Notes: a model not told the origin generated them from the letters alone. 64,000 nt of DNA from Exiguobacterium acetylicum (GCF_022170825.1 NZ_CP081878.1:2568001-2632000); one strand, 5' to 3'. Shown: positions 22,914 through 32,904, numbered from the stretch's first letter. Program-made: numbers and translations.

Positions 22914-24440
22914 TCACCGTCCTACAAGTCCCATACCGTTGATGATTTTATCAAGCATCTCATCGACGGTTGTAATATTTCGTGCTGCTGCATTATAAGC
23001 ATGTTGATACTGAATCATCATCGTCATCTCTTCATCAATCGAGACGGCAGACATCGACATACGGCGCTGATCCGCACTTTCCATTAAGACAGCGGCACTC
23101 TTACCGAGGCGTCCGACCTGATCGGTTGAGACCGCCATGTTACCGATGACATTCTGATAGAATGAGCCAATTGTCGTCGTCGTGTTCGATTGCGTGAATG
23201 TGATGCTCGCCGTCTTCATCTTGGCTAGTTTCAATGCCCCTTGGCTATCCCCGATATTACCGTCCGTCGACGTCGCGATGTTATCGAGACTTGCTTTGAT
23301 GTCTGCACCGACTGAAATCGTTGCTGCCGTGATTTCGCCACTTGTTGACGTGAAGAAAGCATTCGATCCCGCTGTACCATCTTTTTTCACGTTCGTTGCG
23401 TGTGCTACGTTAAAGGCATCCGCGAATGTCTTTGCCATTTCATCGAGTTGGTCTTCCATCTTGACGTATTCCCCGACAGCTTTTCCGTCTCGTTCTTGTC
23501 CGTACATTTCGATTAATCCTGTTAAACGTCCTGTTGAGAAGCCACCTAGCTGATCAAACGTGTACGTCTGTGTCTCAGACTTAAAGCCTGTATACAGTCC
23601 CTGATCGTTCGTCGTGAACGTCAGTGTACCAGCTTTCGGCAGATCGGAGTCGACAGCAAGCAGTTTATCGCCGTTCGGAAACTTGATATTGACGTCGATT
23701 CGTCCTTCTGCGTTGCGTAATGCATTCCCCATCTGTCCTGTTTCAATCGCCTGAGCGTCTACTGTCACTTTTTCGAAATCAACATATTGAGCAAGCTCAT
23801 CGAAGTAACGATCGCGTTCATCGTAGAGCGCGTTCGGCAAAGCACCAAGCGGTTCGACGACATGGATTTCCGTATTGATGTTATGGATTTTTTGCAAGAG
23901 GTCGTTGACTTTTTTCGTCGAGACCTCGACTTCACTCTTTAAGTCTGATTTGACTTGATTGATGGCTTTTGCCATGTAATTGAAGGTTTGCGTGAGAGTC
24001 TCTGCTTTTTGACGGACGACACTACGTGCGCCTGAGTCTTGCGGATTCGTCGACAAGGTCTGCAAGGATTCCCAGAACCCGTCGAATGCTTTTGAAAGAC
24101 CCGTTTCCGACGGTTCGTTGATGATATCTTCCATCCGTCCAAATGCTGCTTCCTTCGTGCCGTAATACGAGACCTTCGTCACTTCATCCCGGTACTGCTT
24201 ATCAAGCATGACGTCCCGAATGCGTTCGAGCATTTCTCCGCGGACACCAGTGCCGACTTGCCCATTTCGTCCAGATCCAAGTGAAATCGAAAGTTGCTCC
24301 GTCGTTCCCATGACGAGACGCTGACGAGAGAATCCTTCCGTTCCGGCGTTCGCAATGTTATTTCCAGTCGATTGCAGGGCCCACTGGTTCGTCGTTAATG
24401 CGCGACGCCCTGTCTCAAGCCCCATGAAAGTCGATCCCAT
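22914..24440 (-). CDS. flgK: Flagellar hook-associated protein FlgK
   Basis: 508 aa. The N-terminal rod/hook-type motif (GLETGRRALTTNQWALQSTG, NNIANAGTEGFSRQR) and C-terminal helix (YQHAYNAAARNITTVDEMLD) are typical of HAP1. Forms the first junction layer between hook and filament. RBS AAGGAGG; 12 nt after flgN. Confidence 0.95.
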   Translation of the reverse strand: MGSTFMGLETGRRALTTNQWALQSTGNNIANAGTEGFSRQRLVMGTTEQLSISLGSGRNGQVGTGVRGEMLERIRDVMLDKQYRDEVTKVSYYGTKEAAFGRMEDIINEPSETGLSKAFDGFWESLQTLSTNPQDSGARSVVRQKAETLTQTFNYMAKAINQVKSDLKSEVEVSTKKVNDLLQKIHNINTEIHVVEPLGALPNALYDERDRYFDELAQYVDFEKVTVDAQAIETGQMGNALRNAEGRIDVNIKFPNGDKLLAVDSDLPKAGTLTFTTNDQGLYTGFKSETQTYTFDQLGGFSTGRLTGLIEMYGQERDGKAVGEYVKMEDQLDEMAKTFADAFNVAHATNVKKDGTAGSNAFFTSTSGEITAATISVGADIKASLDNIATSTDGNIGDSQGALKLAKMKTASITFTQSNTTTTIGSFYQNVIGNMAVSTDQVGRLGKSAAVLMESADQRRMSMSAVSIDEEMTMMIQYQHAYNAAARNITTVDEMLDKIINGMGLVGR

Positions 24441-24452
24441 CCGTATTCCTCC

Positions 24453-24860
24453 TTACGCGTTTCGATTGAAGTGTGTCTGGTTCAGTGCGGATTGTCCATA
24501 TGTGAAGTCGTCCGCTTCCGGAATCAAGAGTTGGAGGTGCCAATCCAAATAGTGCAGGGATTGTTCTAGTAACTCTGCGTTTAGTGTGTTGAGCTGTCGC
24601 AGTTGACCAATTGTCTGCAACAACGTTCGGAGCGAGTCGACATCTTCCGGGTGCGTCTTGATCCACTCTGTCATCGTCACGCTTCCCATGAGTGCGAGTC
24701 GTTCTTGTTCTAGTCCTTCGATTCGCTTGATATGTACAGGTTCTTCCTTAACGATTTCAGACAAGCGGCGCATGTCATTTGCGATCAAGACCTGCTTCTT
24801 CTCTTCTGCGAGCGCAAGCAATTGAGCGTGCGCCTCATTGAGCTGATTGATGAGTTGCAT
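24453..24860 (-). CDS. flgN: Flagellar export chaperone FlgN
   Basis: 135 aa, almost entirely helical, with the FlgN pattern LLALAEEKKQVLIANDMRRL and EEPVHIKRIEGLEQERLALM. It escorts FlgK and FlgL to the export gate. It lies between flgM and flgK; a hairpin with a T-run in the flgM-flgN gap may lower its expression relative to flgM. Confidence 0.9.
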   Translation of the reverse strand: MQLINQLNEAHAQLLALAEEKKQVLIANDMRRLSEIVKEEPVHIKRIEGLEQERLALMGSVTMTEWIKTHPEDVDSLRTLLQTIGQLRQLNTLNAELLEQSLHYLDWHLQLLIPEADDFTYGQSALNQTHFNRNA

Positions 24861-24900
24861 TCGGTTTCTCCTTCCGAATTGAAAAAGGTTCCATTCATAT

Positions 24901-24933
24901 AAAAAACGACCCGCGCATCCGTGCCCCGAGTCG
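24901..24933 (-). terminator. Possible partial terminator between flgM and flgN
   Basis: Minus-strand stem CGACTCG / CGGGTCG (24907-24933, one G-T pair) followed directly by TTTTTT (24901-24906). The 7-bp stem is modest, so read-through into flgN-flgK-flgL is expected. Confidence 0.5.
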
Positions 24934-24957
24934 CCTCCATTGTCTACGATGTCCCGC

Positions 24958-25206
24958 TTACAGGTTCAAGAAACGTTCCGCGATTTTTTTCGCATCCGGT
25001 TTATAGGTTCCATCCTGGATCGCCTGTTTGAGGGATTCAATCTTTTCAGTCCGTGACGTCTGTGTCTCGTTGAAACGCGCACGCGCTTCTGTTGAGATAC
25101 TGACTTCGTCAGGACGATTCGTGCGTTGGTTTTTTGTTCCTTCTACTGATTGAGTTCTTTCGTACGTTTTGGGCATGTTCACCCATTTCGTAGAATCAAT
25201 TCGCAT
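24958..25206 (-). CDS. flgM: Anti-sigma-D factor FlgM
   Basis: 82 aa, largely disordered N-terminal half, C-terminal sigma-binding helices (RTEKIESLKQAIQDGTYKPD, AKKIAERFL) as in the family. Holds sigma-D until the hook-basal body is complete and FlgM is exported. RBS AGGTG. Follows yvyF by 36 nt. Confidence 0.93.
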   Translation of the reverse strand: MRIDSTKWVNMPKTYERTQSVEGTKNQRTNRPDEVSISTEARARFNETQTSRTEKIESLKQAIQDGTYKPDAKKIAERFLNL

Positions 25207-25242
25207 GTGAACACCTGCTTTCTAGACTACAAGATTCTTAGT

Positions 25243-25623
25243 TCAAGTCCGATACGTCCTTGGTTTCGAAGAGTCAGAAGAGTCAAGCATCGCCTGGGCG
25301 AGGTCGCGTCGTAAACGATCACGACACGCGGCACAAATCGTGCCTTCACGGGAGGGCTTCCCGCAACTCTCACACATGATTTCCATTTGGGAAATCTCGG
25401 AGATCAATAAGCGCCCTTCCTTGATGTAACGGAAGACGGTATCTTGACCGACACCCGTTCCGATCTCGACATCTTTAGGTGAAGTCCGGATTTTTCGTCG
25501 TTCTCGCAGAAATTCGCGTACCTTCTCAAAATCCGTATGATCCTTTCGTATGCAATCAATACACAGTTCTGAAGATTGACGCATGACTAACTTCCCGCAA
25601 GATTTACAATTGATGACATCCAT
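25243..25623 (-). CDS. yvyF: YvyF-like flagellar operon protein
   Basis: 126 aa with two Cys-pair knuckles (NCKSCG...CIDCI near the N-terminus and CESCGKPS...CAACRDRL near the C-terminus), suggesting zinc binding, around a helical middle (VGQDTVFRYIKEGRL) resembling a MerR/HTH helix. Located between comFC and flgM as in Bacillus. Role unknown. ATG 25623 was chosen because GAGGTG is 6 nt before it; a GTG 9 nt upstream lies within that RBS. Confidence 0.85.
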   Translation of the reverse strand: MDVINCKSCGKLVMRQSSELCIDCIRKDHTDFEKVREFLRERRKIRTSPKDVEIGTGVGQDTVFRYIKEGRLLISEISQMEIMCESCGKPSREGTICAACRDRLRRDLAQAMLDSSDSSKPRTYRT

Positions 25624-25665
25624 TTCCTTCACCTCGTATAGAGTATCGGCAGGAATGTTGCTTTC

Positions 25666-26307
25666 TTAAACACTTCGAAATAAAGTTACAGCAGAAATTT
25701 CTTTTGCTCCTGCTTCCTTCAGCCGAATCATCGCTTGACGAAGCGTTACACCGGTCGTATAGACGTCATCAATGAGCACGATGTTCTTGCCCCTGACGTC
25801 TCCAGAGACGCAAAACGGATTGCTGCGTGCAAGTCGTGCTTGTCGACCTGCCTTGCTTTGGGCTGGTCCATCGACTCGACTCAAGTAAGGAACGATTTTT
25901 CCACGCATCTGGCGTGCGATCGCTTCTGCTTGATTGAAACGACGGTCCGCGAGACGCTCGATGCTTAACGGTATCGGCACAAGAACAGCTTGTTTGATTT
26001 TTACCTTCTTCAAGTCATCGGTAAACATCTCAAGCAACGCGGTATCACCGAGAAACTTGAACCGGTACATGAAGGTTTTTGCTACGTCATTGTACAAATA
26101 AAGAGGTGTTGTTTGGAGCGTCAGCCCTTGTTTTCGCCATTCTGTGCAGTCCGAACAACACGTCGAACCTGGCTTCCCACAATCGACGCATTCCCCTCTT
26201 TTTACAAACTTTATTTTACAGGTCGGACAGGTCACTTGCCTAGTCCATAGATTTCCGAGTTCCCAACTAGGTAGATAGACCTCTTGACAGAATAAGCATC
26301 GGCTCAT
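25666..26307 (-). CDS. comFC: Competence protein ComFC
   Basis: 213 aa, phosphoribosyltransferase-like protein required for DNA uptake/transformation. N-terminal Cys clusters (CLFCQ, CPTC, CVDCGKPGSTCCSDC) suggest zinc. The PRTase motif VLIDDVYTTGVTLRQA is present, as is VPIPLSIERLADRRFNQAEA. Its ATG overlaps the comFA stop (ATGA). Confidence 0.93.
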   Translation of the reverse strand: MSRCLFCQEVYLPSWELGNLWTRQVTCPTCKIKFVKRGECVDCGKPGSTCCSDCTEWRKQGLTLQTTPLYLYNDVAKTFMYRFKFLGDTALLEMFTDDLKKVKIKQAVLVPIPLSIERLADRRFNQAEAIARQMRGKIVPYLSRVDGPAQSKAGRQARLARSNPFCVSGDVRGKNIVLIDDVYTTGVTLRQAMIRLKEAGAKEISAVTLFRSV

Positions 26308-27512
26308 GGTCGCACAGCGTTCGCTTTCTTAATCTGATGGATTGCTTCGTACATCGCGTCACTCCGGTCATTGGCGCAAAATAAAATGTCACCATCCGGA
26401 TATGCCGACGATCGTCCGACTCGTCCGCTGATTTGAATCAACGCTGCCGTACTGAACCCTTGATCAGCATCCAGAATCGCGACTTGAACGTTTTCGATCG
26501 TCACACCCCGCTCAAGAATCGTCGTCGTCAGTAAGATTCCTGTTGATTGTCGAAAACGCTGCACCTTCTCAACGCGTTCCGAATCCGCAGCATGGACTTT
26601 CTCGACGTCATAGCCTGCCGTTGCGAATCGTTTTTGCCATCGCTCGAGTTCCGCGATGCGTGAGACGAACACAAGACGTGGTACAGCAGCATGACGTGCC
26701 AACCAATCGAACACGATTTGTTCTGTATAAGGTACAACGAGCTTCGGAACTGGTAACGGATACCCATGATAACGGCGCATCAATCGCACCGTCGGAAAAC
26801 GCCGATGCCAAAACGAAGGCGTTGCACTTAATAAGATCAGTGCAGCGTCTTTCGTCATCGCTCGCTTGACGTAGCGATTTAGCGTTCGGTCAAGCCGGTA
26901 CGGAAACGCATCGACCTCATCTAAAAAGACGACATCGAAACAATTCCGGTAATGAATCAATTGATGCGTCGTACTAACTGTGATGTCACCGAGCTCGAGA
27001 CGTTCAGACGAACCACCGTACAACGAGACGATGGAAGCGTCTGTAAATGCTCGTTTTAAATGTCCCGTCAATTCCCGAACGACATCTGCCCGTGGTGCTG
27101 CGACAAGCACACGGCGTCCGCTAGCGAGAGCGTCGGCGATCCCCGGAAAGAGCATCGGTGTCTTCCCGGCGCCGCACACGGCATGGACGAGAAGCCGTTT
27201 GTTAGTTAGAACCGTTCGTTGAATCGCTTGAGCAACGCGTAGTTGCGCCGGCGTCAACGTCAACGGTCCATGTTGGGCTGGTGTCACTGGATCAAGTTTT
27301 CGTCGATCTGTCACGAGCCGTCCACAGCTTCGCAGTTTACCGTAGGCGAGACATTTCCGACAATAATAACAGGCTTTTCCACACGTACAAGCACCCCGTA
27401 CCGGAAGCGCGCCACACCTTTGGCAACGCCACGTCACAGCTGGCATGTATCGATATGTTTCGTTTGGTGTGTCCATCCATTCAACAGGTACGAGTCGTCC
27501 TCGAAGATCCAT
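26304..27512 (-). CDS. comFA: Competence DNA helicase/translocase ComFA
   Basis: 402-aa DEAD-box-type superfamily 2 ATPase that pulls transforming single-stranded DNA into the cell. A four-Cys zinc module (CQRCGALPVRGACTCG, then CYYCRKC) precedes Walker A (AVCGAGKTPML) and DEVD; helicase motif VI is ISGRVGRSSAYPDG. ATG 27512 was preferred: AAGGAG lies 8 nt before it, while other ATGs are too close or lack an RBS. Operon with comFC. Confidence 0.94.
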   Translation of the reverse strand: MDLRGRLVPVEWMDTPNETYRYMPAVTWRCQRCGALPVRGACTCGKACYYCRKCLAYGKLRSCGRLVTDRRKLDPVTPAQHGPLTLTPAQLRVAQAIQRTVLTNKRLLVHAVCGAGKTPMLFPGIADALASGRRVLVAAPRADVVRELTGHLKRAFTDASIVSLYGGSSERLELGDITVSTTHQLIHYRNCFDVVFLDEVDAFPYRLDRTLNRYVKRAMTKDAALILLSATPSFWHRRFPTVRLMRRYHGYPLPVPKLVVPYTEQIVFDWLARHAAVPRLVFVSRIAELERWQKRFATAGYDVEKVHAADSERVEKVQRFRQSTGILLTTTILERGVTIENVQVAILDADQGFSTAALIQISGRVGRSSAYPDGDILFCANDRSDAMYEAIHQIKKANAVRP

Positions 27513-27682
27513 CGTCATCTCTCCTTTTCTGTTTCGTCTTTTCTCGAGGACGCTCGCTATCTCCTTGTCGGCATTCCACCGCTCTCTTTGAGTTTTTGAC
27601 TTGACCAATTCGAAACAACATCAGCCTCGAAACTTTCATCAATCGTTTTAGATAAACGCATTCATGAAATTCAAGGATTTTA

Positions 27683-27730
27683 ACAAAACAAAAGCAGCAG
27701 GTATCCTCATGAAGAGAATTCCTACTGCTT
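27683..27730 (-). terminator. Terminator of degV
   Basis: AAGCAGTAGG paired with CCTGCTGCTT (27692-27730) followed by TTGTTTTG on the minus strand. Confidence 0.7.
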
Positions 27731-27741
27731 CCGCTCTTATC

Positions 27742-28590
27742 TTATTCTGCTGCGTGATACCATGTGACACCGATTGCCCCTGGTCCGAGGTGTGTACCGA
27801 TGACGGGTCCAAAAACACTCATCTCGATGCGTGCCTGCGGGAAAAGTGTCTTCAGTTCGGCGATCTCTGCTTCTGCTTTCGCAGAATCCTCAGCATGGAT
27901 GACACCGATGACATACCCTGTACCGTCACCGTGGATATCTTCCTTCATCATTTCCTCAATCCGGTTGACCGCCCGCTTGAACGTTCGAATCTTTTCGAAC
28001 GGAACGATTTTTCCATCAACGAAATGAAGGACTGGCTTGATTTTTAGGAACGAGCCAACAAATGCCTGCGCGACACTCAAACGTCCACCACGCTGGAGAT
28101 GTTCGAGATCGTCGACGACGAAATAGGCACGAATCTGTTCCTTCAATGTCTCAAGACGATTAACGATTGTCTCTGCCGTGGCTCCTGCATCTCGCAAACG
28201 AACGGCTTCTTGGACGAGAAACGCTTGCGGCATACAGGAAATACGTGAATCGACTGGATGGACGTTGACATGATCCACCATCATGTTGATCGTATGTAAC
28301 GCTTGGTACGTTCCACTGATCCCGCTCGATAGTGTAATACCGATGATATCCGTTCCTTCTGGTAACTGCTCAAACGACGCCACGAGATCACCGATGTTCG
28401 GTTGTGAGGTCGTCGGGAGGCTGCCCGTCTGGATGCGTTCATAAAATTCAGCTACTGAGATATCAAACCCTTCCCGGTAGGCGTCACCGTCGAAGATGAC
28501 ACTAAGTGGTGCGACGTGCACTTGATGTTCTTCACAATAGGTAGTTGGCAGATAGGCTGTGCTATCCGTTAAGATCACAATCTGGCTCAT
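27742..28590 (-). CDS. degV: DegV-family fatty-acid-binding protein
   Basis: 282 aa. DegV hallmarks: VILTDSTAYLP, LPTTSQPNIGDL, GITLSSGISGTYQAL and the C-terminal VFGPVIGTHLGPGAIGVTW. Homologues (FakB proteins) hold a fatty acid for FakA kinase so exogenous fatty acids can enter phospholipids. It lies between degU and comFA, as yviA does in B. subtilis, with its own terminator. Confidence 0.93.
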   Translation of the reverse strand: MSQIVILTDSTAYLPTTYCEEHQVHVAPLSVIFDGDAYREGFDISVAEFYERIQTGSLPTTSQPNIGDLVASFEQLPEGTDIIGITLSSGISGTYQALHTINMMVDHVNVHPVDSRISCMPQAFLVQEAVRLRDAGATAETIVNRLETLKEQIRAYFVVDDLEHLQRGGRLSVAQAFVGSFLKIKPVLHFVDGKIVPFEKIRTFKRAVNRIEEMMKEDIHGDGTGYVIGVIHAEDSAKAEAEIAELKTLFPQARIEMSVFGPVIGTHLGPGAIGVTWYHAAE

Positions 28591-28681
28591 CCGTGAATTT
28601 CCTCGCTTTTATAGTTCCGTCGTGACGTTACCAAATACGACACGCCACAATCGCTTATAAGTGTAGCATTATTTACTGGAT

Positions 28682-28718
28682 AAAAAAAGAAAGACGGGAG
28701 CCTCTGCTCCTGTCTTTC
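28682..28718 (-). terminator. Terminator of degSU
   Basis: GAAAGACAGGAGC / GCTCCCGTCTTTC stem followed by seven Ts on the minus strand. Confidence 0.88.
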
Positions 28719-28724
28719 AAGATG

Positions 28725-29417
28725 TCAGACGACGACCCATCCGCGACGGATCGATTCGACGACGGCACCCGTTCGGTCCGGGACATTCATCTTCCGAAGG
28801 ATCGATGAAACGTGGTTCTTGACTGTCTTTTCACTGATATATAACGTGTCACTGATCGCACGATTCGAGAATCCGTCCGCCAGTAATTGCAAGACTTCAC
28901 ATTCGCGACGTGTCAAGACGTGCAGTGGTGCTTCCGCAACCCGTTTTTCAACAGGTTGTGACGCCATCGTTTGTTTCATCTTCATCAAACGACGATATTC
29001 CTGCAACAAGTTCGGCGTGACTTTCGGGTGGACGTATCCACCTTCACGGTACACGGAACGAATCGCATTGACGAGTTCATCCGTTGCCATTTCTTTTAAG
29101 AGGTAACCGACTGCACCGGCACCAAGAGCGTGCATGACATACGTCTCATCATCATGAATCGATAAGATGATGACACGAACGTCCGGATAGACTTCCATCA
29201 GACGTTTTGTTGCTTCAACACCATTGACTTGCGGCATGTTGATATCCATTAAGACGATATCCGGTTGATGGGTTTCGACGAGCGAGATGACTTCCGCTCC
29301 GCTTTCTCCCTCCGCTACGACGACGAACTCTTCTTCGAAATCAAGAATTCGTTTAACGCCTTCGCGGAATAACTGATGATCGTCGACGATGACTACTTTC
29401 ACTTGCTCGTTGTTCAC
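28725..29417 (-). CDS. degU: Response regulator DegU
   Basis: 230 aa, NarL/FixJ family. Receiver with acceptor Asp58 (VLMDINMP), then LuxR-type HTH ([39 protein letters not shown]). Controls exoenzymes, motility, competence and biofilm genes in Bacillus. Starts with GTG overlapping the degS stop (GTGA), as expected for the degSU operon. Neighbours include several of its classical targets (comF, flg genes). Confidence 0.95.
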   Translation of the reverse strand: MNNEQVKVVIVDDHQLFREGVKRILDFEEEFVVVAEGESGAEVISLVETHQPDIVLMDINMPQVNGVEATKRLMEVYPDVRVIILSIHDDETYVMHALGAGAVGYLLKEMATDELVNAIRSVYREGGYVHPKVTPNLLQEYRRLMKMKQTMASQPVEKRVAEAPLHVLTRRECEVLQLLADGFSNRAISDTLYISEKTVKNHVSSILRKMNVPDRTGAVVESIRRGWVVV

Positions 29418-30586
29418 AGTGTTTCCCCTCTCGCTTCAGATTCCTCAATTGGAATCTTTACCTTGATGACCGTACCTTTTCCGGGCTGCGTCTCGATATC
29501 GAATTCACCATCGATCAATTCGATCCGTTCACGCATGCCGACGAGTCCGAATGACTCGTCACACGACGCGACGATGGAATCAAAATCAAATCCAACGCCA
29601 TTATCCTTCACATGGATTCGTACGGAATGTTGATATTGTTCTATGATAATACGAATGTCACTCGCTTTGGAATGCTTAACTGCATTTTGGACTGCTTCTT
29701 GCACGATTCGGAAGACGGCGACCTCATACGTCGAATCGATGCGTTCACCGCCTCCTAAATAATTGAAGTGAACCGGAATATTCGAAATTTCTTGAATATG
29801 GCGAAGATAACGTTCAAGCGTCGGAACGAATCCGAGATCGTCAAGCGTCATCGGACGTAAATCATAGATAATCCGACGGATATCGGCAAGCCCATCCCGA
29901 ATCAACGTCCGCAGACGGTGAATTTCTTCAAAAGCTGCCTCTGCCCCATTGTGCTGGTGAATCTTTTCAATTAAATCTGCCCGGATCAAAACGTGGGCAA
30001 GTGTCTGTGCTGGACCATCATGCATGTCGCGCGATAGGCGGCGACGTTCATTTTCGGCGGACTGGAAGACTTTTAAACCCATCTCCTGTTTTTGCATCGC
30101 CTTTTCATATTTTTCATTCATCATCTGCATATCGTCCGTCAAGAAGTTGAGGACGACCGAGACACGTCCAATCAATTGATCCGCTCGTTCGATTGTCTCA
30201 TCGAGCTGAATCAGTCGGCGTTCGAGCTCATCGCGACGCTTTCGGCAATTCATCTCGTCTCGTTGGTTGATGAACGATTCGAGTTGCAATGCGTTCGCAG
30301 TCTCATAGGCCGACCGGACATCCTGTTCCGAGTAGCTGTCGAAGTTCTTACTGACGACGACGAGTCGCGCTTTCGCATCCTTGATATGGCGTTCGAGTCG
30401 TTCTGCTTCTTTTATATAGTCGTGCACCCGAATCTTCAGGTCGCGTAATTCTTGCTGAATTTCGGCATATTGTTCGCGAGAACTTTCCGTAATCCGGACG
30501 ATTTCTTCCCGACTCTCTTCTACGACGCCGATGATGTTCTGTACGATATCATTCAAGGATAGCCGCTCCCTCATCTCATTCGTCAT
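29414..30586 (-). CDS. degS: Cytoplasmic sensor kinase DegS
   Basis: 390 aa with no membrane segment. A long N-terminal coiled-coil sensor region (about 15-175) precedes HisKA_3 with His189 ([18 protein letters not shown]) and the HATPase domain ([27 protein letters not shown]). Phosphorylates DegU. RBS GGAGGGAG before ATG 30586. Confidence 0.95.
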   Translation of the reverse strand: MTNEMRERLSLNDIVQNIIGVVEESREEIVRITESSREQYAEIQQELRDLKIRVHDYIKEAERLERHIKDAKARLVVVSKNFDSYSEQDVRSAYETANALQLESFINQRDEMNCRKRRDELERRLIQLDETIERADQLIGRVSVVLNFLTDDMQMMNEKYEKAMQKQEMGLKVFQSAENERRRLSRDMHDGPAQTLAHVLIRADLIEKIHQHNGAEAAFEEIHRLRTLIRDGLADIRRIIYDLRPMTLDDLGFVPTLERYLRHIQEISNIPVHFNYLGGGERIDSTYEVAVFRIVQEAVQNAVKHSKASDIRIIIEQYQHSVRIHVKDNGVGFDFDSIVASCDESFGLVGMRERIELIDGEFDIETQPGKGTVIKVKIPIEESEARGETL

Positions 30587-30685
30587 GGTACTCCCTCCAT
30601 TCCTTGCCAGTCGTCTACGGTTGTCTCTCTCTTGGAACGTCGTTATGCTAGAAAGAACTAGTTAACGAGGAGGACATTTTTGATT

Positions 30686-31327
30686 ATGACATTATCTAAT
30701 TATTATACAGTAAAAGAAAACGGTTTCCACGAAATCATTATCCAAAAGTCACGATTCATCACCTATTTAGCCCGTGCAACGACCGAAGAACAAGCCCAGG
30801 CGTTCATTTCCGAGCTGAAAAAAAAACATCACGATGCGAACCATAATTGCTCTGCCTACGTCATCGGTGAGCGAAATGAGATTCAAAAAGCGAATGATGA
30901 TGGTGAACCGAGCGGAACCGCTGGTGTTCCGATGCTCGAAGTCTTAAAAAAGCGTGACTTGCGCGATACGGTCGTCGTCGTAACAAGGTATTTTGGCGGC
31001 ATCAAGCTGGGTGGTGGTGGACTGATTCGCGCGTATGGTTCGAGTGTCTCTGAAGCACTTAACGCGGTCGGTGTCGTCGAACGAATCGAGCATACCGTTG
31101 TTTCCGTCAACGTCGACTACACGTGGCTCGGAAAGCTCGAGAACGAACTCCGGGCAAGTGTCCATCCGATTGATCAGATTCATTACCTCGATCAGGTTCA
31201 GATCGACGTCCTCGTCAAGACAGCCGATGTCCCTGATTTTCTAGACTGGATGACGAACATGACGAACGGTCAAGCTGATTTGTCAAGCGGCTCTACGCGC
31301 TACCTCGAACGTGACATTATTTCCTGA
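30686..31327 (+). CDS. yvyE: YigZ/IMPACT-family protein
   Basis: 213 aa. UPF0029/IMPACT N-terminal domain (KSRFITYLARATTEEQAQAF; DANHNCSAYVIG; NDDGEPSGTAGVPML; TRYFGGIKLGGGGLIRAYG) followed by a DUF1949 ferredoxin-like domain. The family is linked to translation or nucleic-acid binding, but the activity is unproved. It sits between degS and the LCP gene as yvyE does in B. subtilis. The start is ambiguous: ATG 30686 matches homologue length, while TTG 30680 has the better spacing from AGGAGG (6 nt). Confidence 0.9.
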   Translation: MTLSNYYTVKENGFHEIIIQKSRFITYLARATTEEQAQAFISELKKKHHDANHNCSAYVIGERNEIQKANDDGEPSGTAGVPMLEVLKKRDLRDTVVVVTRYFGGIKLGGGGLIRAYGSSVSEALNAVGVVERIEHTVVSVNVDYTWLGKLENELRASVHPIDQIHYLDQVQIDVLVKTADVPDFLDWMTNMTNGQADLSSGSTRYLERDIIS

Positions 31328-31389
31328 CCTGCTATACTGATTGTAAAGAATTTTAAAGTTTTTTAAAAATTCAGTAATGTTAGGAGTTA

Positions 31390-32427
31390 ATGAAGGTGGA
31401 AGAGCGAACCCGCAGTAATAAAAAACAGATAAAGAAAAAACGTTCGTGGTTTAAGGTGTTCGTGATCAGTTTTCTGGTCGTGCTCGTAGGTGGAGGTGCG
31501 ACCTTCGCTTACGTCGCGTATAAGACGTTCCAGACTGCAAATGATGCAAACGTCGATTTAGCGCGCGGTGACAAGTCTGAGAAACGAGAAGCTGCCATTG
31601 ATTTGACGAAAGACCACTTTTCCGTTCTGCTCGTCGGGACGGATGAACGCCCTGGCGACACCTCCTCACGTGCCGATACGATGATCGTCGCGACATTCAA
31701 CAAGGACGATCAAACTGTTGATATGGTTAGCATCCCCCGTGATTCACTCGTCGAGATTCCTTCTGTCGGCTATGAGGATAAAATCAATCACTCTTATGCC
31801 TTTGGTGGCATCGATTCAACGATTGAAACCGTCGAGACATTGCTCGATATTCCAATCGACTATTATGCATCGATCAACTTCAATGGTGTCGTCGCAATCG
31901 TTGACGCCTTAGGTGGTATCGATGTCGACGTCAAGTTACCGATTGATACACTCGACTCGTCCGATAAACGCAATGGCGTCAAATTGGAACCGGGTCAACA
32001 GACGTTGAACGGAGAGGAAGCACTCGCTTATGCCCGAATGCGTTATCAAGATCCTGAAGGTGATATCGGTCGGACAAAACGTCAACAACAAATCGTCGAA
32101 GCCATCATCGATCAGTCGACATCATTTGGTTCAATCACGAAATTGAACAGTTTAATGGATGCGACCGGTGACAACTTCCAGACGAACATGTCGTTGACGG
32201 AAGCGTTCCAATTGCAACCATTCGTTAAAAAAATCGGATCAATCAATCGGATTGATCTTAAAGGAACGGACACGAAAATCAATGGTGCTTATTATTACCA
32301 GCTCGATCCAACATCACTGGCTGACGCGAAGACGACATTGAAGGAACAACTCAATTTGCCAATCGATGAGACGACGGACAGCATCACGTCGGAGGCTGCA
32401 AATGATTCGTTCACTCCAAGCAACTGA
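31390..32427 (+). CDS. tagU: LytR-CpsA-Psr (LCP) transferase, TagU-like
   Basis: 345 aa: basic cytoplasmic tail, one TM segment (about 20-43) and an extracellular LCP domain (FSVLLVGTDERPGD, SRADTMIVATF, MVSIPRDS, INHSYAFGG, YARMRYQDPEGDIGRTKRQQ). The conserved Asp/Arg residues that bind polyprenyl pyrophosphate are present. LCP proteins attach wall teichoic acid or related polymers to peptidoglycan, consistent with tagO in the same region. ATG 31390 lies only 3 nt from AGGAG; an in-frame GTG at 31396 has better spacing. Confidence 0.93.
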   Translation: MKVEERTRSNKKQIKKKRSWFKVFVISFLVVLVGGGATFAYVAYKTFQTANDANVDLARGDKSEKREAAIDLTKDHFSVLLVGTDERPGDTSSRADTMIVATFNKDDQTVDMVSIPRDSLVEIPSVGYEDKINHSYAFGGIDSTIETVETLLDIPIDYYASINFNGVVAIVDALGGIDVDVKLPIDTLDSSDKRNGVKLEPGQQTLNGEEALAYARMRYQDPEGDIGRTKRQQQIVEAIIDQSTSFGSITKLNSLMDATGDNFQTNMSLTEAFQLQPFVKKIGSINRIDLKGTDTKINGAYYYQLDPTSLADAKTTLKEQLNLPIDETTDSITSEAANDSFTPSN

Positions 32428-32818
32428 TCATGCATCACTGCTGGAATTACAACGTCGCGCTTATCAGATAGAAGCCGCATTACTCGACGCTACTGATTTC
32501 CCGCCATTACGCGAAACGATTGATGACATCAACACTGAATCACCGATTGGTTTTGTTTATGTGATCGACGATGTCGTCACTGGTGCTGTCACGATTGATG
32601 ATTTGACAATCACCCGACTTGTCGTCGACCCTGCATACTTCCGTCAAGGAATTGCACAGTCGTTGCTACAACATGTGTTCGAACAAAGTCACGCTAAACA
32701 CGTCATGACCGGTGCACGGAATCTACCAGCACTTACGCTCTATGCTCATTTTGGCTTCACGGAAGTCCGCCGCGAGTGGTACGAAGAAATCGAACTCGTC
32801 TTTTTGACTCGACTCTGA
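32402..32818 (+). CDS. GNAT-family N-acetyltransferase
   Basis: 138 aa. GNAT core with TRLVVDPAYFRQGIAQSLLQ (acetyl-CoA loop with RQGIA) and ALTLYAHFGFTEVRREWY. Starts inside the last codons of the LCP gene (26-nt overlap); GGAGG 6 nt before the ATG decides the start. Substrate unknown. Followed by a strong terminator. Confidence 0.87.
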   Translation: MIRSLQATDHASLLELQRRAYQIEAALLDATDFPPLRETIDDINTESPIGFVYVIDDVVTGAVTIDDLTITRLVVDPAYFRQGIAQSLLQHVFEQSHAKHVMTGARNLPALTLYAHFGFTEVRREWYEEIELVFLTRL

Positions 32819-32861
32819 CGCGATAGTATAAGTGAAAATAAAGAAGCAGTAGACCGAAGAC

Positions 32862-32904
32862 AAAGTGTAATTTTTCTCTTAGCGAGAAAGATTGCACTTT
32901 TTTT
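32862..32904 (+). terminator. Terminator of the tagU-GNAT transcript
   Basis: AAGTGTAATTTTTCTC / GAGAAAGATTGCACTT imperfect stem followed by a T run. Confidence 0.8.

Noticed and set aside
30686-31327. TTG at 30680 as the certain start of the IMPACT-family gene
   Set aside because: Spacing from AGGAGG favours it, but ATG six bases later agrees better with homologue length; left open rather than asserted.
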